This document shows positions 1-11,022 of a stretch of DNA of 64,000 bases, in pieces. Both the position numbers and the translations under genes were made by a program. Source of the DNA: LD21 sp963715785 (GTDB lineage Bacteria > Bacteroidota > Bacteroidia > Bacteroidales > VadinHA17). Position 1 is the first letter of the stretch. Each line of letters opens with the position of its first letter. The stretch covers positions 3,410,001 through 3,474,000 of the forward strand of contig OY970276.1 in NCBI GenBank assembly GCA_963715785.1, given 5' to 3'. Under the pieces are notes generated by a model that was given only the letters and a program-made list of their open reading frames with translations, was not told the DNA's origin and made no database searches.

Positions 1-585
1 CAAAATCAGAGATTATCCGTCAGGCTGATCAATCATCCTGAAAAAAGTTATTCACGACATGAAGAGATTTCAGGCAGACATGATCCTGTAATTGAAAAAC
101 CATCAAAAGCATTCTCTATAAAGGAAATCATTTCTGAGGATATTAAACCAGCAGGAAACAGACTGAAAAAACATCTGTTCTGCAATGAGCCGGAAGTCAC
201 ATATGAAGACCAAAGGAAGAGTTCACACCTGAAGCCTTTGAAACAGCCTGGCTGGAATTTACAGATCAGCTTAAAGGTGAAGGTACCCGAATTGTAAGTA
301 TGTTTAAAACAATAAGACCTGAATTGGAAAATGATCAGACAATAAAGATCCATCTTAACAATGCTGCCCAAAAAGATACTTTCATACTTAAATTATAAAC
401 CAAAACTTATCAGCTTTCTTGAAAATAAGTTTATTCTGTCAGGAGTTAGATATTGAAACAACTAGTGGATCTTTCGGAAACAAGCTGAAATTTTGTATTC
501 TGATGAACAGAAACTTAATTATCTTATCAATAAATATCCGATTCTCAAGGAAATGAAAAAAACATTTAACCTTGATATTACATAA
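1..585 (+). pseudogene. dnaX: DNA polymerase III gamma/tau subunit, C-terminal part, frameshifted
   Basis: This is the 3' end of dnaX, cut by the window edge; the protein is the clamp-loader and scaffold subunit of the replicative polymerase. Reading across frames gives FTPEAFETAWLEFTDQLKG, a middle part around HLNNAAQKDTFI, YKPKLISFLENKFILSG, and the end DEQKLNYLINKYPILKEMKK followed by TFNLDIT and a stop. This matches the tau C-terminal domain of Bacteroidota DnaX as I know it. The frame breaks near 213, near 390 (an extra a before tat-aaa-cca) and near 455-490. Because dnaX is essential and neighbouring genes are broken in the same way, indel errors in the sequence are more likely than a true pseudogene. 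The identification rests on recalled similarity of the tail; the ATPase part lies outside the window. Confidence 0.66.
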
Positions 586-732
586 AATGATGCTTGATAA
601 TCAGTTTATTTGGGTAAAGAAAGAAAATCACAGGTAATATGTAAACTCGGTATATTTACTCGCAGCAGCCTTTATAAAATAAAACTATCGAATTGAAAAG
701 GAAAGCTTGAAATATCCGACGGTAATGATTAT

Positions 733-2616
733 TTGAAATTTCTGACAAAAGAAAAGGATATTTCTGATCAGATTATTAACCATTCAAGGTCAATGATAAC
801 GATCATTAACCGTGATTATATTTATGAGAAAGTTAATTCCACCTTTTGCAATGCCCATCAGGTGGTTATTGATACAATTCTGGGAAAATCTCTTGAGGAT
901 GTTTGGGGACATGATACTTTTCAGAATGCGATCAAGCGCAATGTTGATTTCTGCTTTTCAGGGAAAACAGTACAGTATGAAGCCACATTTTTTACACCCG
1001 CATCAGGGAAAAGACATTTTGAAGTGGTTTTCAGACCACTTTCAGTTGAACCCGGAAAGATTACTCATCTGCTTGCAGAAACTTTTGATATTGATGATCT
1101 GAAAACCACAAAGCTGGCTGTTAAGGAAAAAGAGGAAGAACTTCGGAAATTTGAATCGAATCTTCCTATCGGTTTTCTCAGATGCGATCCTGACGGAAAG
1201 ATATTACATGCCAATGAAGCTTTTCTGCAGATTGCCGATTGTCACGATGAAAAGCTCTTACCCGTATTGAATCTAAAAAGCTTTTATCTTGAAGAAGAGA
1301 CTTTTTGATCTTCAGTTTGAACAGCTTACGGAAAGCCATACAAAAAATTTTGGAAGGGTCACTCTGAAAAACTGCTATGGAAAGGAAATACCTTGCCGGA
1401 TAAGCGGCTTTCTGGCTGTGAACCGTTCAGGCGTTCCTGCATATATTGATTTTGCAGTTGAAGATTGCTCGCGTGAACTGATGCTTGAAAACAGTCTGCT
1501 TCAGGCTCAGAAACTTGAAACAATCGGATCTCTTGCAGGAGGAATTGCTCATGATTTCAATAATATACTGGCAACAATCTCAGGTTATTCCGAAATGCTT
1601 CATGAAGATCTTCCTAAAAACTCCGATCTGTCAGATAAAGTCAGCAAGATTCAGAGTGCAGTTAAAAAAGCTCAATCTATTACAAACCAAATACTTACAT
1701 TTAGCCGGCATGTTGAACAGGAGAAGGTTCTGATAAATGTGTCGGAAGTTACTTAAAGAGACTATTGGCTTCATAAAATCTTCGGTTCCGTCCAATATTG
1801 TTCTTAAAGAGCAGGATCCCCAAGATGAATGCGAATGTTCTTGCTGATCCGACTCAGTTATTCAGGGTCTTCCTAAACCTGATGACAAATGCAATTCAGG
1901 CAATGGAAGAGAATGGAGGAACCCTGTCGGTAAGTATTGAAGTGGTTAAAAAGGAGTTTGTTCAGCATGAACTGAATAAGGATATTGTTGCAGATGAGTA
2001 TGTTCTTCTGACTTTTAAGGATACCGGAGAGGGGATGGATCCGTCGCTTATCGGAAGAATTTTTGAACCATTTTTCACAACCCGGGAGGTTGGAAAAGGT
2101 ACTGGACTTGGTCTGTCGGTAATACATGGAATAATTACCGAAATGGAAGGCGAAATAGTTGTTTCAAGCAAGAAGGAGAAAGGTTCCGTGTTTAATGTTT
2201 ATCTTCCTGTATCAAAGAACTATTCCTCTGATTCCCCAAAGAAAGCCAGCAGGAAAAAAATACTGTTTATTACAGGAAATAAGTATGAATCCAGAATATT
2301 ATCACTGGCCCTTGAAAGTGCCGGTTATGAACTGATTTTCATTTCTGATGGTCGCAATTTTGTTAAAGTGATGATAAATCCGATGGAGCGCCCTGATATG
2401 GTTATTTATATGAGCGATTCGAAACAGATCACCCCGGAAGATCTTGTCGGAATTTTCAGAAGCCAGAAAATTATTACTCCCTGTATCTTAATTACTGACC
2501 CGAAACAGGAGATATCAGACGAAAAATTACTAAATTCGGGAATTATAAATCAACAGCTCACAAAACCGGTTTCGCTGAAAGAAATCAGAAATGCAATACA
2601 GGAATTATTGCGATAA
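733..2616 (+). pseudogene. PAS-domain hybrid sensor histidine kinase, frameshifted
   Basis: Three overlapping reading-frame pieces (733-1308, 1289-1756, 1798-2616) join into one soluble sensor kinase of about 620 residues. The order is PAS (IINRDYIYEKVNSTFC), a second PAS (LRCDPDGKILHANEAFLQIA), a HisKA dimerisation helix with the phospho-accepting His in GGIAHDFNNILATISGYSE, then HATPase_c with N box FLNLMTNAIQAME, G1 DTGEGMD, F box FEPFF and G2 GTGLGLSVIHG. A C-terminal receiver-like domain follows (from KKILFITGNKYES), but it has no aspartate where the phosphoacceptor should be, so it looks like a pseudo-receiver. No membrane segment is visible. The true start is uncertain: 733 is a TTG, and codons upstream (SDGNDYLKF) continue in frame, so another indel may hide the start. 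Its probable partner is the response regulator 24 bp downstream. Breaks lie near 1295, 1750 and 1800. Confidence 0.75.
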
Positions 2617-2640
2617 AAACCTAACCTTAAGTTATTTACA

Positions 2641-3022
2641 ATGCCAGGAGTACTATTAGTTGAAGATGATAAGGAGCTGAGGGAAATGCTGAAGCTTGCT
2701 CTTGATCAGGAGAAACTTTACAGTTCTGGAGGCTGAAAACGGGAAAGCTGCCATTACTCATTTCAAACCATCGATAACGGATATAGTTGTCACTGACCTG
2801 ATAATGCCGGAAGAAGATGGACTGAAAGTAGTTATAAAGCTTAGGGAATTAAAGCCGTCGCTTAAGATTATTGCAATATCGGGAGGTGGAAAAGTAGGCC
2901 CGGGAAGTTATCTCAACCTGGCGAAAGCGCTGGGTGCAGATGCAATATATTCCAAGCCTTTTTCGATTAATGATCTTATTGCAAAGATTGAGCAGTTACT
3001 GGATTATGAACAACTTAATTAA
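2641..3022 (+). CDS. Single-domain response regulator (CheY-like), one frameshift
   Basis: A receiver-only protein of about 126 residues begins MPGVLLVEDDKELREMLKLA, with the acidic pair DD near residue 9. It continues in another frame after about 2715 with FTVLEAENGKAAITHF. The phosphoacceptor Asp is in VVTDLIMPEEDG, and the conserved switch Lys is in YSKPF near the end. There is no DNA-binding domain, so it probably relays phosphate or acts by protein contact. One extra base in gagaaactttac breaks the frame; the downstream part alone would begin at the TTG at 2696. It sits 24 bp after the broken histidine kinase and is probably cotranscribed with it. Confidence 0.75.
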
Positions 3023-3060
3023 AATAAGTGTTATAATGCTAACCTATAAAACTTATTTTT

Positions 3061-3558
3061 ATGTTAAAGAAAAAAATTGAAGATATCTGCAACAGGCAGG
3101 TAGAAAGAGAAGGTTATTCTTCAAATCTTTATCTCGCAATGGCATCCTGGGCTGAATCCAGCGGATTTAGCGGTGTAGCAGCCTGGATGTACAGACAATC
3201 AGATGAAGAACGGGTACATATGCTTAAGTTCATTAAGTACATCAATGAACGGGGCGGAAAGGCTGTTATCCCTGCTTTCAAAAAGCCGGCAGGTGATTTT
3301 AAAAGTGTTGAGGATGTTTTCAAAGAGGTTTTAAAACACGAGGAGTTTGTTACGGGGAGCATTAACGAAATTGTTGCTCTCACTCTTGAGGAAAAAGATT
3401 TTAATACACATAGCTTTTTGCAGTGGTTCGTGATGGAACAGATTGAAGAAGAATCTTCCGCAAGAATCATCCTTGATAAATTGAAACTTGTTGGCAAAAA
3501 CAATATGTACGAATTCGACAGAGATATCGCAGGACTAAGGAAGACGGCCGCCAAATAC
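3061..3558 (+). CDS. ftnA: Ferritin
   Basis: A non-haem ferritin of about 166 residues that oxidises Fe(II) and stores iron in a 24-mer shell. The four-helix ferritin fold is recognisable: helix A EREGYSSNLYLAMASWAE, helix B MYRQSDEERVHMLKFIKYI, helix C with EEFVTGSINEIVALTLEE, and helix D with FVMEQIEEESSARIILDKL. Ferroxidase-type Glu and His residues (E..Y, E.RVH, E, Q..EE) are present. The domain should stop at about AAK (3558), but the frame runs on through the next gene's start to 3732. A lost base in aaataccg (expected aaataaccg) would remove the stop, matching the indel-rich character of this stretch. The symbol is by family; no special regulation is visible. Confidence 0.85.
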
Positions 3559-3570
3559 CGAAGGCGCCGA

Positions 3571-6072
3571 ATGAAGAAACTCTCTTTTTTCCTGACAGGA
3601 TTATTATTTCTTAATACATTTCTTCCTCTTAACGGCACAGGATCTGATAAGGAATTCATCAGTTACCGGCAGGTGCTATGCAGGGACAAAAGTAAACAGA
3701 TTATACATTCCTCCTCCAAAGGAATATTTTAATAAGGTGCGATCAAAAAGCGGGGGTTCAATTATCGTTTATTACTCAGGCTTTTCTGCGCAGGCACAGG
3801 CAGCAGTCCAATATGCAGCCTCTATTCTGCAGAACACTTCTTCCCGCCGATACCAGGTTCACAATAAATGCCAGCTGGGAGAAAATCTCAACTGCAGGGG
3901 TTCTTGCCCAGTCAACAATTACAAATTATGTCGGCGGTTCAGTAATTGATGCCCAGAATCCGCTTTCGTATTATCCGATAGCGCTTGCTGAAAAGATAGC
4001 TGGAAAAAGCCTGAATGAGGACATTCAGGGCGACATAACCCTGGCAGTTAACAGTTCAATAAACTGGTATCTGGGCACTGACGGTCAGACACCTGTCTCA
4101 AAGTATGATCTGGTAACAGTTTCTCTCCATGAGATGTGCCACGGACTGGGCTTTTTTGACAGTTTTAGCTCTGATGGGACATTCGGGTCATATGGCATCG
4201 GTTCCTTACCATTTATTTATGACACATTTGTAGAAAACTTCGCTGGCGACAGATTAACTGATACCTTGAAATTCCCCAACTCTTCAAGCTCGCTCCAGGC
4301 TCAGCTTACTGGAAATCAGATTTATTTTAACGGGCCCCTCCTGAAAAATTATACCTCCGCAAACCCATCAGGCTATTCCGTTTTCAGGGCTAAGTTATAT
4401 GCCCCGGCTACCTGGGATCCGGGATCAAGCATTTCTCATCTGAATGAAACATCGGTTCTTCCTGCAGATGCATTAATGACTCCTTTTATTGATCTTGGCG
4501 AGGCAATTCACGATCCGGGAAAATATACTTTTTCGATTCTTGGCGATGTTGGCTGGATCAATACCAGGATAATCCATACACCATCGGGCGATACTGAAAG
4601 TCATATATCGCAGGTAACTTTATCGGCCGATATAAAATCTGATACAACTTATAATCACAACAGCGTTGGTGTAGCGTACTCATTTGATAATTTTCAGACA
4701 ATTGACACTACTTATCTGACTTCCCCTGGTTCCAATAACTCGTACGTCACATCAATTTCAATACCTTCCTATAATTCCGACCTTCAGTATTATTTCTTTG
4801 TTCAGGATTATTTTCTAAGATCATACAGATCTCCGTCTGTGTACAAGGACTTCTCTGTAATAAAAAATAACCGTTACCATGTTTATATTGGCACTGATAC
4901 GATAAAACCGGTAATAGTTCATACCCCGGTTGCTTATTATTTACAGACCGTAGATTCATTAAAATTTAACAGCAAAGTAACTGATAATCTTGGCATCGAT
5001 TCCGCTTATCTGGAGTTCAAAGTTAATAATGGACCCTCAAAGTTTATTCGCCTCAGCAAAGGAGCTTCTGATAACTACAGCACCGCTTTCAATGCGAAAT
5101 CATTGTTATTAAAAGGACATGATTCGATACAGTACAAGATATTTGCTGTCGATACGGCACAGGTACCGAATATCGCGGCTCTTCCGAAATCCGGTTTCTT
5201 CGTGAGCCATGTAGAGGAGATATACTCAGACATAAAAACTAATTATTCCACAGATTTTTCTGGTGCAGCCGCCGATTTTTTTAATATCGGATTTGATATC
5301 TCAAGACCCTCAGGGTTCAGTAATTTCGGACTTAATTCAAGGCACCCGTATGAGAGTCCGGAAGACAACAACAAAACTATTGACTACACTGCTGTTTTAA
5401 GACAGCCTTTAAAATTCAGTGAGTCGGGTATAATGTTCAATTTCAATGAGCTTGTTCTTGTTGAACCCGGCGCTGCCGGAACTGTTTACGGTTCCGCTGA
5501 TTTTTATGATTATGTTATCGTTGAAGGTTCCAAAAACTTCGGTAAAACCTGGTTTGGTTTTATTGATGGGTACGACAGCAGGCTGATCAAATCATGGGAG
5601 ACAGCATATAACAGTAGTATCAGCGGTGATAATTCAACCTTTACCGGTACCGAATCGATGCTCAGGAAACATGCCTTTTTATATCGTCCGACTGCCAATA
5701 TTTCAGCCGGTGACACTCTTCTGGTCAGATTCAGATTATTTTCTGATCCTTTTGCCAACGGATGGGGATGGGTACTGGAAAATCTTAAGTATAAGCCCGC
5801 TCGTTGATGCAGTTCCAGAAACAGTCAATCATGCCATAATCATATATCCAAACCCGGGGAAAGGCGTCCTTAATATTTCTTCTGACGCTGTGAGCTCTAA
5901 GCCATTGCATTACAAAATCTTCAGCACTTCAGGTATTTGTCTGAGAGACTCGAGGACTACAGGTTTTTCTGAAACGCTTGGTGATATCTCATCATACCCT
6001 GCCGGAATATACATTATTGTCTTATATCTTGATGACGGAATTAAGACAATTAAGTACAGCCTGATAAAATAA
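3571..6072 (+). pseudogene. T9SS-secreted zinc metalloprotease (HExxHxxGxxD), frameshifted
   Basis: A large secreted protein of about 830 residues, read across at least three frame breaks (near 3690, near 3830 and near 5795). It starts MKKLSFFLTGLLFLNTFLPL, a signal peptide. The catalytic site HEMCHGLGFFD lies at 4128-4160 and fits the metzincin-like pattern HExxHxxGxxD, in which Asp replaces the usual third His ligand, as known in snapalysin-type enzymes. A beta-rich middle follows. The end, from YPNPGKGVLNISSDA to FSLIK-like IKYSLIK, is a Por secretion system C-terminal sorting domain, so the protein is expected to cross the outer membrane by the type IX system and be anchored or released. 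The longest intact piece is 3813-5807; the sorting domain is in another frame. A terminator follows at 6082. Substrate unknown. Confidence 0.72.
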
Positions 6073-6081
6073 TTAGCTAAG

Positions 6082-6105
6082 CCCCGCAAGAATGGCGGGG
6101 TTTTT
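6082..6105 (+). terminator. Rho-independent terminator after the metalloprotease
   Basis: A perfect 6-bp GC stem, CCCCGC (6082-6087) and GCGGGG (6095-6100), with a 7-nt loop, is followed at once by TTTTT. It lies 9 bp after the protease stop codon and separates that gene from secA. Confidence 0.85.
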
Positions 6106-6147
6106 GCATTAGTTGGGATTTTGGAATCCTTTATCGGAAAATATAGC

Positions 6148-6155
6148 TAATTTTG
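6148..6155 (+). promoter_or_regulatory. Candidate Bacteroidota -7 box for secA
   Basis: TAATTTTG fits the Bacteroidota -7 consensus TAnnTTTG. It lies 35 bp before the secA start and downstream of a terminator, where a promoter is needed. A TTTG at 6120-6123 is a possible -33 element, but its spacing (24 nt) is longer than the usual 19-21, so this call is tentative. Confidence 0.45.
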
Positions 6156-6190
6156 CACCGATATTTAAAAAAACTGTAACACATCTTAAA

Positions 6191-9100
6191 ATGAGCATTA
6201 TAAATAGTGTACTCGGCCTTTTTCTGGGTAATAAATATGAAAGAGATCTAAAGGAAATTAATCCTTATATCGAAAAAATACATATTGAATTTGAAAAAAT
6301 ACAGGGTTTGTCAAATGATGAATTAAGAAATCAGACTGATGAACTCAGAAATGAAATACTCAAAAGTGTTGAAGCTGATGAAAATGAGATAAAATCACTC
6401 AGGGAAAAAGCTGAAAAGGAGGAAGATGTTTACCTGAAAGAAGAGATTTATAATGCAATTGACAAGATTGAGAAACAGATAAATGACAAACTTGAAGCAA
6501 CGCTCGACACGCTTGTGCCAAAAGCTTTTGCCATCATAAAGGAAACAGCAAAGCGCTTTAAGGAAAACAGTGTGCTTGAAGTAACGGCACGACAATATGA
6601 CAGGGATCTGGCTGCCACTAAGAGAAAATATCACGGTGGATGGCAATAAAGCTTTCTGGAACAATAAATGGATCGCTGGTGGCAATGAGATTACATGGGA
6701 CATGGTGCATTATGATGTTCAGCTAATTGGAGGCGTCGCACTGCATAAAGGGAAGATAGCAGAAATGGGAACAGGAGAAGGTAAAACTGTGGTAGCAACG
6801 CTTCCGGTTTTTCTGAACGCTCTTGCAGGCAGGGGCGTGCATATCGTCACAGTAAACGACTATCTGTCTAAACGCGACTCTGAATGGATGGGCCCGATTT
6901 ACGAATTTCACGGCCTGACTGTTGATTGCATCGACAAACATCAGCCTAATTCCCCTGACAGGCGCAAAGCTTACAACGCAGATATAACCTTTGGTACAAA
7001 TAATGAATTTGGTTTTGATTATCTGAGGGATAATATGGCTATTAATCCCGAAGACCTGGTTCAGCGTAAACACCACTATGCCATAGTTGATGAGGTCGAT
7101 TCAGTTCTGATCGATGATGCCCGTACACCTCTTATCATCTCAGGGCCAACGGCTAAAAGTGATACTCAGCAATTCGACGAGCTTAAACCTAAGGTAGAAA
7201 AGCTGGTAAGCGCACAGAAGAAGCTTGTGACACAGATTCTGGCTGATGCAAAAAAACTGATAGCTGAAGACAAAAATGAAGAAGGAGGATTGCTGCTTTT
7301 AAGAGCATATAAAGGTCTTCCCAAGAATAATGCCCTCATTAAATATCTGAGTGAAGAAGGAAATAAGTCGCTTCTGCTTAAAACAGAGAATTTTTACATG
7401 CAGAACAATAGCAAGGAAATGCCGAAGGTGACTGATCCTCTCTATTTTATTATTGATGAAAAAGCCAACTCGATTGAACTCACTGAGATTGGAATTGACC
7501 TTATTTCAGATTCTGTTGAGGATGTCAGCTTTTTTATTCTTCCGGATGTCGGATCCAAAATTGCTGATATTGAAAAATCAGAAATGTCCGACAAGGAGAA
7601 ACTGAAGTTAAAAGATGAACTTCTTCAGGACTATTCAGTTAAGTCGGAACGGGTACATACAATGACCCAGTTGCTTAAAGCCTGGACACTCTTTGACCGC
7701 GACACTGAGTATATTGTTGTTGACAATAAAGTAAAGATTGTTGATGAACAAACCGGAAGGGTTCTTGAAGGCCGGCGTTATTCTGACGGACTTCACCAGG
7801 CTATTGAGGCAAAAGAAAATGTAAAGGTGGAAGAAGCCACTCAGACCTATGCTACGATCACTCTTCAGAACTATTTCAGGATGTACCATAAACTGGCAGG
7901 AATGACAGGTACCGCCGAAACAGAAGCTGGAGAGCTGTGGGACATTTATAAACTCGATGTTGTCGTTATTCCGACAAACAGGCCGGTTATCAGAGCTGAC
8001 AGGGAAGATCTGGTATATAAAACAAAGCGTGAAAAATATAATGCCGTAATAGATGAGATTGCTGAAATGAATCGTCAGGGACGGCCTGTTCTTGTAGGTA
8101 CTACTTCAGTAGAAATTTCAGAACTGCTCAGCAGAATGCTCAAAATGAAAGGTCTGAAACATAATGTTCTGAATGCCAAACTACACCAGAGGGAAGCAGA
8201 GATTGTTGCTGAAGCAGGTAAGACAGGCACCATTACAATTGCTACAAACATGGCAGGACGAGGTACCGATATAAAGCTTACGGAGGATGTCAGGAAAGCC
8301 GGCGGACTTGCCATAATTGGAACTGAACGGCATGAATCCAGGCGTGTGGACCGTCAGCTGAGAGGTCGTTCGGGAAGGCAGGGTGACCCGGGTTCATCAC
8401 AATTTTTTGTTTCTCTTGAAGATGAGCTTATGAGATTGTTTGGCTCGGAGCGTATTGCAGGGATCATGGACAAACTCGGTCTCAAGGATGGCGAGATGAT
8501 CCAGCATTCGATGATCACAAAATCCATTGAAAGGGCACAGAAAAAAGTAGAAGAAAATAATTTTGGGATAAGGAAAAGACTTCTGGAATATGATGATGTA
8601 ATGAACTCCCAGAGGGAAGTCATCTATAAAAAGAGAAAACATGCCCTTCTTGGTGAAAGATTAGCCGTCGATATTGCCAACATGATGTTTGACGTAACGG
8701 AAAGCCTTGTTGAGACCTACCACAACGATGGTGATTTTGAGGGCTTTGATTTTGATCTTATCCGTTCGTTTTCGATGGATTCCCCTGTTCCTGAACAGGA
8801 ATTCAAAAAAGGCAATTCCGGTCAGGTAACTGACCAGGTATACTCTAAAGTGCTGGACACTTACAAAAGAAAAGTTGAATCAATATCATCACAGGCATAT
8901 CCGGTACTGAAGGACGTATATGACAGGATGTCGCATGTATATGAAAACGTTGTTGTGCCTATTTCTGATGGTGTAAGGGTTTTTCAGGTTGTGACCAATC
9001 TTAAGGCAACAGCTGAATCTGAAGGAAGGGAGCTGGCAAAATCATATGAGAAAACTGTTGTTCTTGCCACAATAGACGATGAATGGAAGGAACATCTGAG

Positions 9101-9509
9101 AGAAATGGATGAACTGAAACAATCGGTACAGAATGCCACATACGAGCAAAAAGACCCGCTTTTAATTTACAAGTTCGAATCATTCGAGCTGTTTAAGACA
9201 ATGCTCACTAAAGTGAACAAAGATGTAGTAGGCACACTGATGAAGGGCCATATTCCTTCCCAGGATCCTGAACAGGTCAAGGAAGCTCAGCGAAAACGGC
9301 AGATGGATATGAGCAGTCTGAGAACATCCAAGAGCGATTTTTCTCAATATAGCAGCACAGGGGGAGGAGAACAGGATAAAAATAAGAGAACAGAACCGGT
9401 CAGGGTTGATAAAAAAGTAGGCAGAAATGATCCATGCCCTTGCGGAAGCGGCAAGAAATACAAAAACTGCCATGGAATGCAGCAGGTCGGAGCAAGTGCA
9501 AATGCCTGA
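6191..9509 (+). CDS. secA: Preprotein translocase ATPase SecA, one frameshift
   Basis: The cytosolic motor that pushes unfolded preproteins through SecYEG. The start MSIINSVLGLFLGNKYERDL at 6191 is the expected one; the frame is open upstream to 6113 but those residues are not SecA-like. Near 6620 a single-base indel breaks the frame (AATKRKY continues as ITVDGNKAFWNN), and the rest runs intact to 9509. Visible features are Walker A GTGEGKTVV, DEVD box VDEVDSVLIDDARTP, the helicase motif MAGRGTDIKL, the preprotein and scaffold domains, and a C-terminal zinc tail CPCGSGKKYKNCHG. The long insertion after the DEVD box (about residues 300-460) is typical of Bacteroidota SecA. Total length is about 1106 residues. 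Its stop TGA touches the dapA stop directly. The indel is almost certainly an error because SecA is essential. Confidence 0.96.
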
Positions 9510-10394
9510 TCAGTTTTTGCTCACTTCATCAATCGCTTTCTGAATACGTGTTAGTACAGCCCTGTTAACCGTGACCAGAGGGAGTCTGAGATTATTCTGA
9601 CAGAGATTCATAATGCTCATCATCGCCTTTACTCCTGCAGGATTGCCATCAACAAACAAGAGCTCTATGATCTCAAGATAACGGCAGTTTAATTCCCTTG
9701 CCGATTTGTAATTGCTTTTCAGTGCGTTTGTTACGAGCTCAGATGTGACAGAAGGGAATGCATTAGCCAAAACAGAAATAACGCCGGAACCGCCTGAAGC
9801 AATTATGGGTATGGTCAACATATCATCGCCCGAGATTACACTGAAATTATCGGGTTTCCCTCTTATTATTTTCATTATCTGAGCCAGGTCACCCGACGCT
9901 TCCTTGACAGCAACTATATTATCGCATTCGTGCGCGAGCTCAATACATGTTTCAGCACTTATGTTACTGCATGTTCTGCCCGGAACATTATAAAGTATTA
10001 CCGGCAGAGGGCTGCCAGTTGCTATCGCCTTAAAATGCTGAAAAAGTCCCCTTTGATTGGGTTTATTATAATATGGAGCAACTGAAAGGATTCCATCAAC
10101 TCCCGTGAGGTTTGTATGCCTGATGCAATTTATTACTTCCTGTGTGTTATTGCCGCCTATTCCCAGCACCAATGGAATGCGGCCATCATTGACCTCAACC
10201 ACATAGGAGATGACCGCCTTCTTCTCGTCTTTGGTCAGGGTAGCTGATTCACCGGTGGTTCCCATCACAACAATATAATTTACGCCACCATTAATAACAT
10301 GATTTACAACACGTTCCAGTGCGGCAAAATCAATACTTGAATCATTTTTAAAAGGCGTTATTATAGCTACCCCGGTCCCTCTGAATTTTTTCAT
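9510..10394 (-). CDS. dapA: 4-hydroxy-tetrahydrodipicolinate synthase
   Basis: Condenses pyruvate with aspartate semialdehyde, the first committed step to diaminopimelate and lysine. The 294 residues form a full-length class I aldolase TIM barrel. GTTGES (45-50) holds the pyruvate-binding Thr-Thr pair, Y135 is in ILYNVPGRT, and the Schiff-base Lys is K164 in VAVKEASGDL. It is last in the leftward run ligA, DUF6913, dapA, with a 20-bp gap from the preceding gene. It converges on secA with no bases between the two stop codons. Confidence 0.96.
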   Translation of the reverse strand: MKKFRGTGVAIITPFKNDSSIDFAALERVVNHVINGGVNYIVVMGTTGESATLTKDEKKAVISYVVEVNDGRIPLVLGIGGNNTQEVINCIRHTNLTGVDGILSVAPYYNKPNQRGLFQHFKAIATGSPLPVILYNVPGRTCSNISAETCIELAHECDNIVAVKEASGDLAQIMKIIRGKPDNFSVISGDDMLTIPIIASGGSGVISVLANAFPSVTSELVTNALKSNYKSARELNCRYLEIIELLFVDGNPAGVKAMMSIMNLCQNNLRLPLVTVNRAVLTRIQKAIDEVSKN

Positions 10395-10414
10395 ATAATT
10401 TGTAATTGGTATTC

Positions 10415-10975
10415 CTAATTTATGTTTTCTGACTTTATCATTCCGAGATAATGGACTATATGATTCAGGTACTCTTCAACATTTACGGGACTTTTAAGAT
10501 CCATCATAAGGTCGAATGGGGCAATGCCTGTTTCGGATTGTAATAATCCTACTTTAAAACAGGCATTCGATAACGATGAAATATATTGAAGAGGCAGTAA
10601 TTTATTGAAATTCAGATCAATAAGAACATCGAAGCGATTCCCAACAATTTTATTTATCTCTGAAGACACAGGATGGTAGAAAAAATTTAGTTCATCTTGT
10701 TTTAGTATTGTAAGATACCTTACTGCCGTATATTGATTTGGCAGGTTTTTCCCGGGAAAATAGCCAAGTATCCTGACTTCAGTTTTCCCCTCGTGCATCT
10801 TTTGATAAAATTTCGAGAGAAAGGCAAAATCCTCAGTCTTTGTAGCATCCCACACAATTACGATATTCTTAACCTCAGCTATATTGGTATAATGAACTTT
10901 TCTTTTGGTATTGGCAATCTTATTTTTGAGAATAGTATCTCCGATACTCAGTCTTATTTTCTTAAACAATTCCAT
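10415..10975 (-). CDS. DUF6913 family protein
   Basis: A 186-residue soluble protein without signal peptide or membrane segment. It resembles the Bacteroidota-specific DUF6913 family, which I recall next to ligA and dapA in many genomes of the phylum. The N-terminus (MELFKKIRLSIGDTILKNKI) is basic and amphipathic; the rest looks like an alpha/beta fold with strands such as NIVIVWDA and FDVLIDLNF. No catalytic motif is evident and the function is unknown. It lies 47 bp after ligA and 20 bp before dapA, so cotranscription is likely. Confidence 0.7.
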   Translation of the reverse strand: MELFKKIRLSIGDTILKNKIANTKRKVHYTNIAEVKNIVIVWDATKTEDFAFLSKFYQKMHEGKTEVRILGYFPGKNLPNQYTAVRYLTILKQDELNFFYHPVSSEINKIVGNRFDVLIDLNFNKLLPLQYISSLSNACFKVGLLQSETGIAPFDLMMDLKSPVNVEEYLNHIVHYLGMIKSENIN

Positions 10976-11022
10976 ATTGCAAACCTAAGTTTTTTTTGCT
11001 AAAATAAGGGTGGAAGATATTA

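Noticed and set aside
3129..3659. Minus-strand open frame of 176 codons over ferritin
   Set aside because: It lies opposite an obvious ferritin and has no family features.
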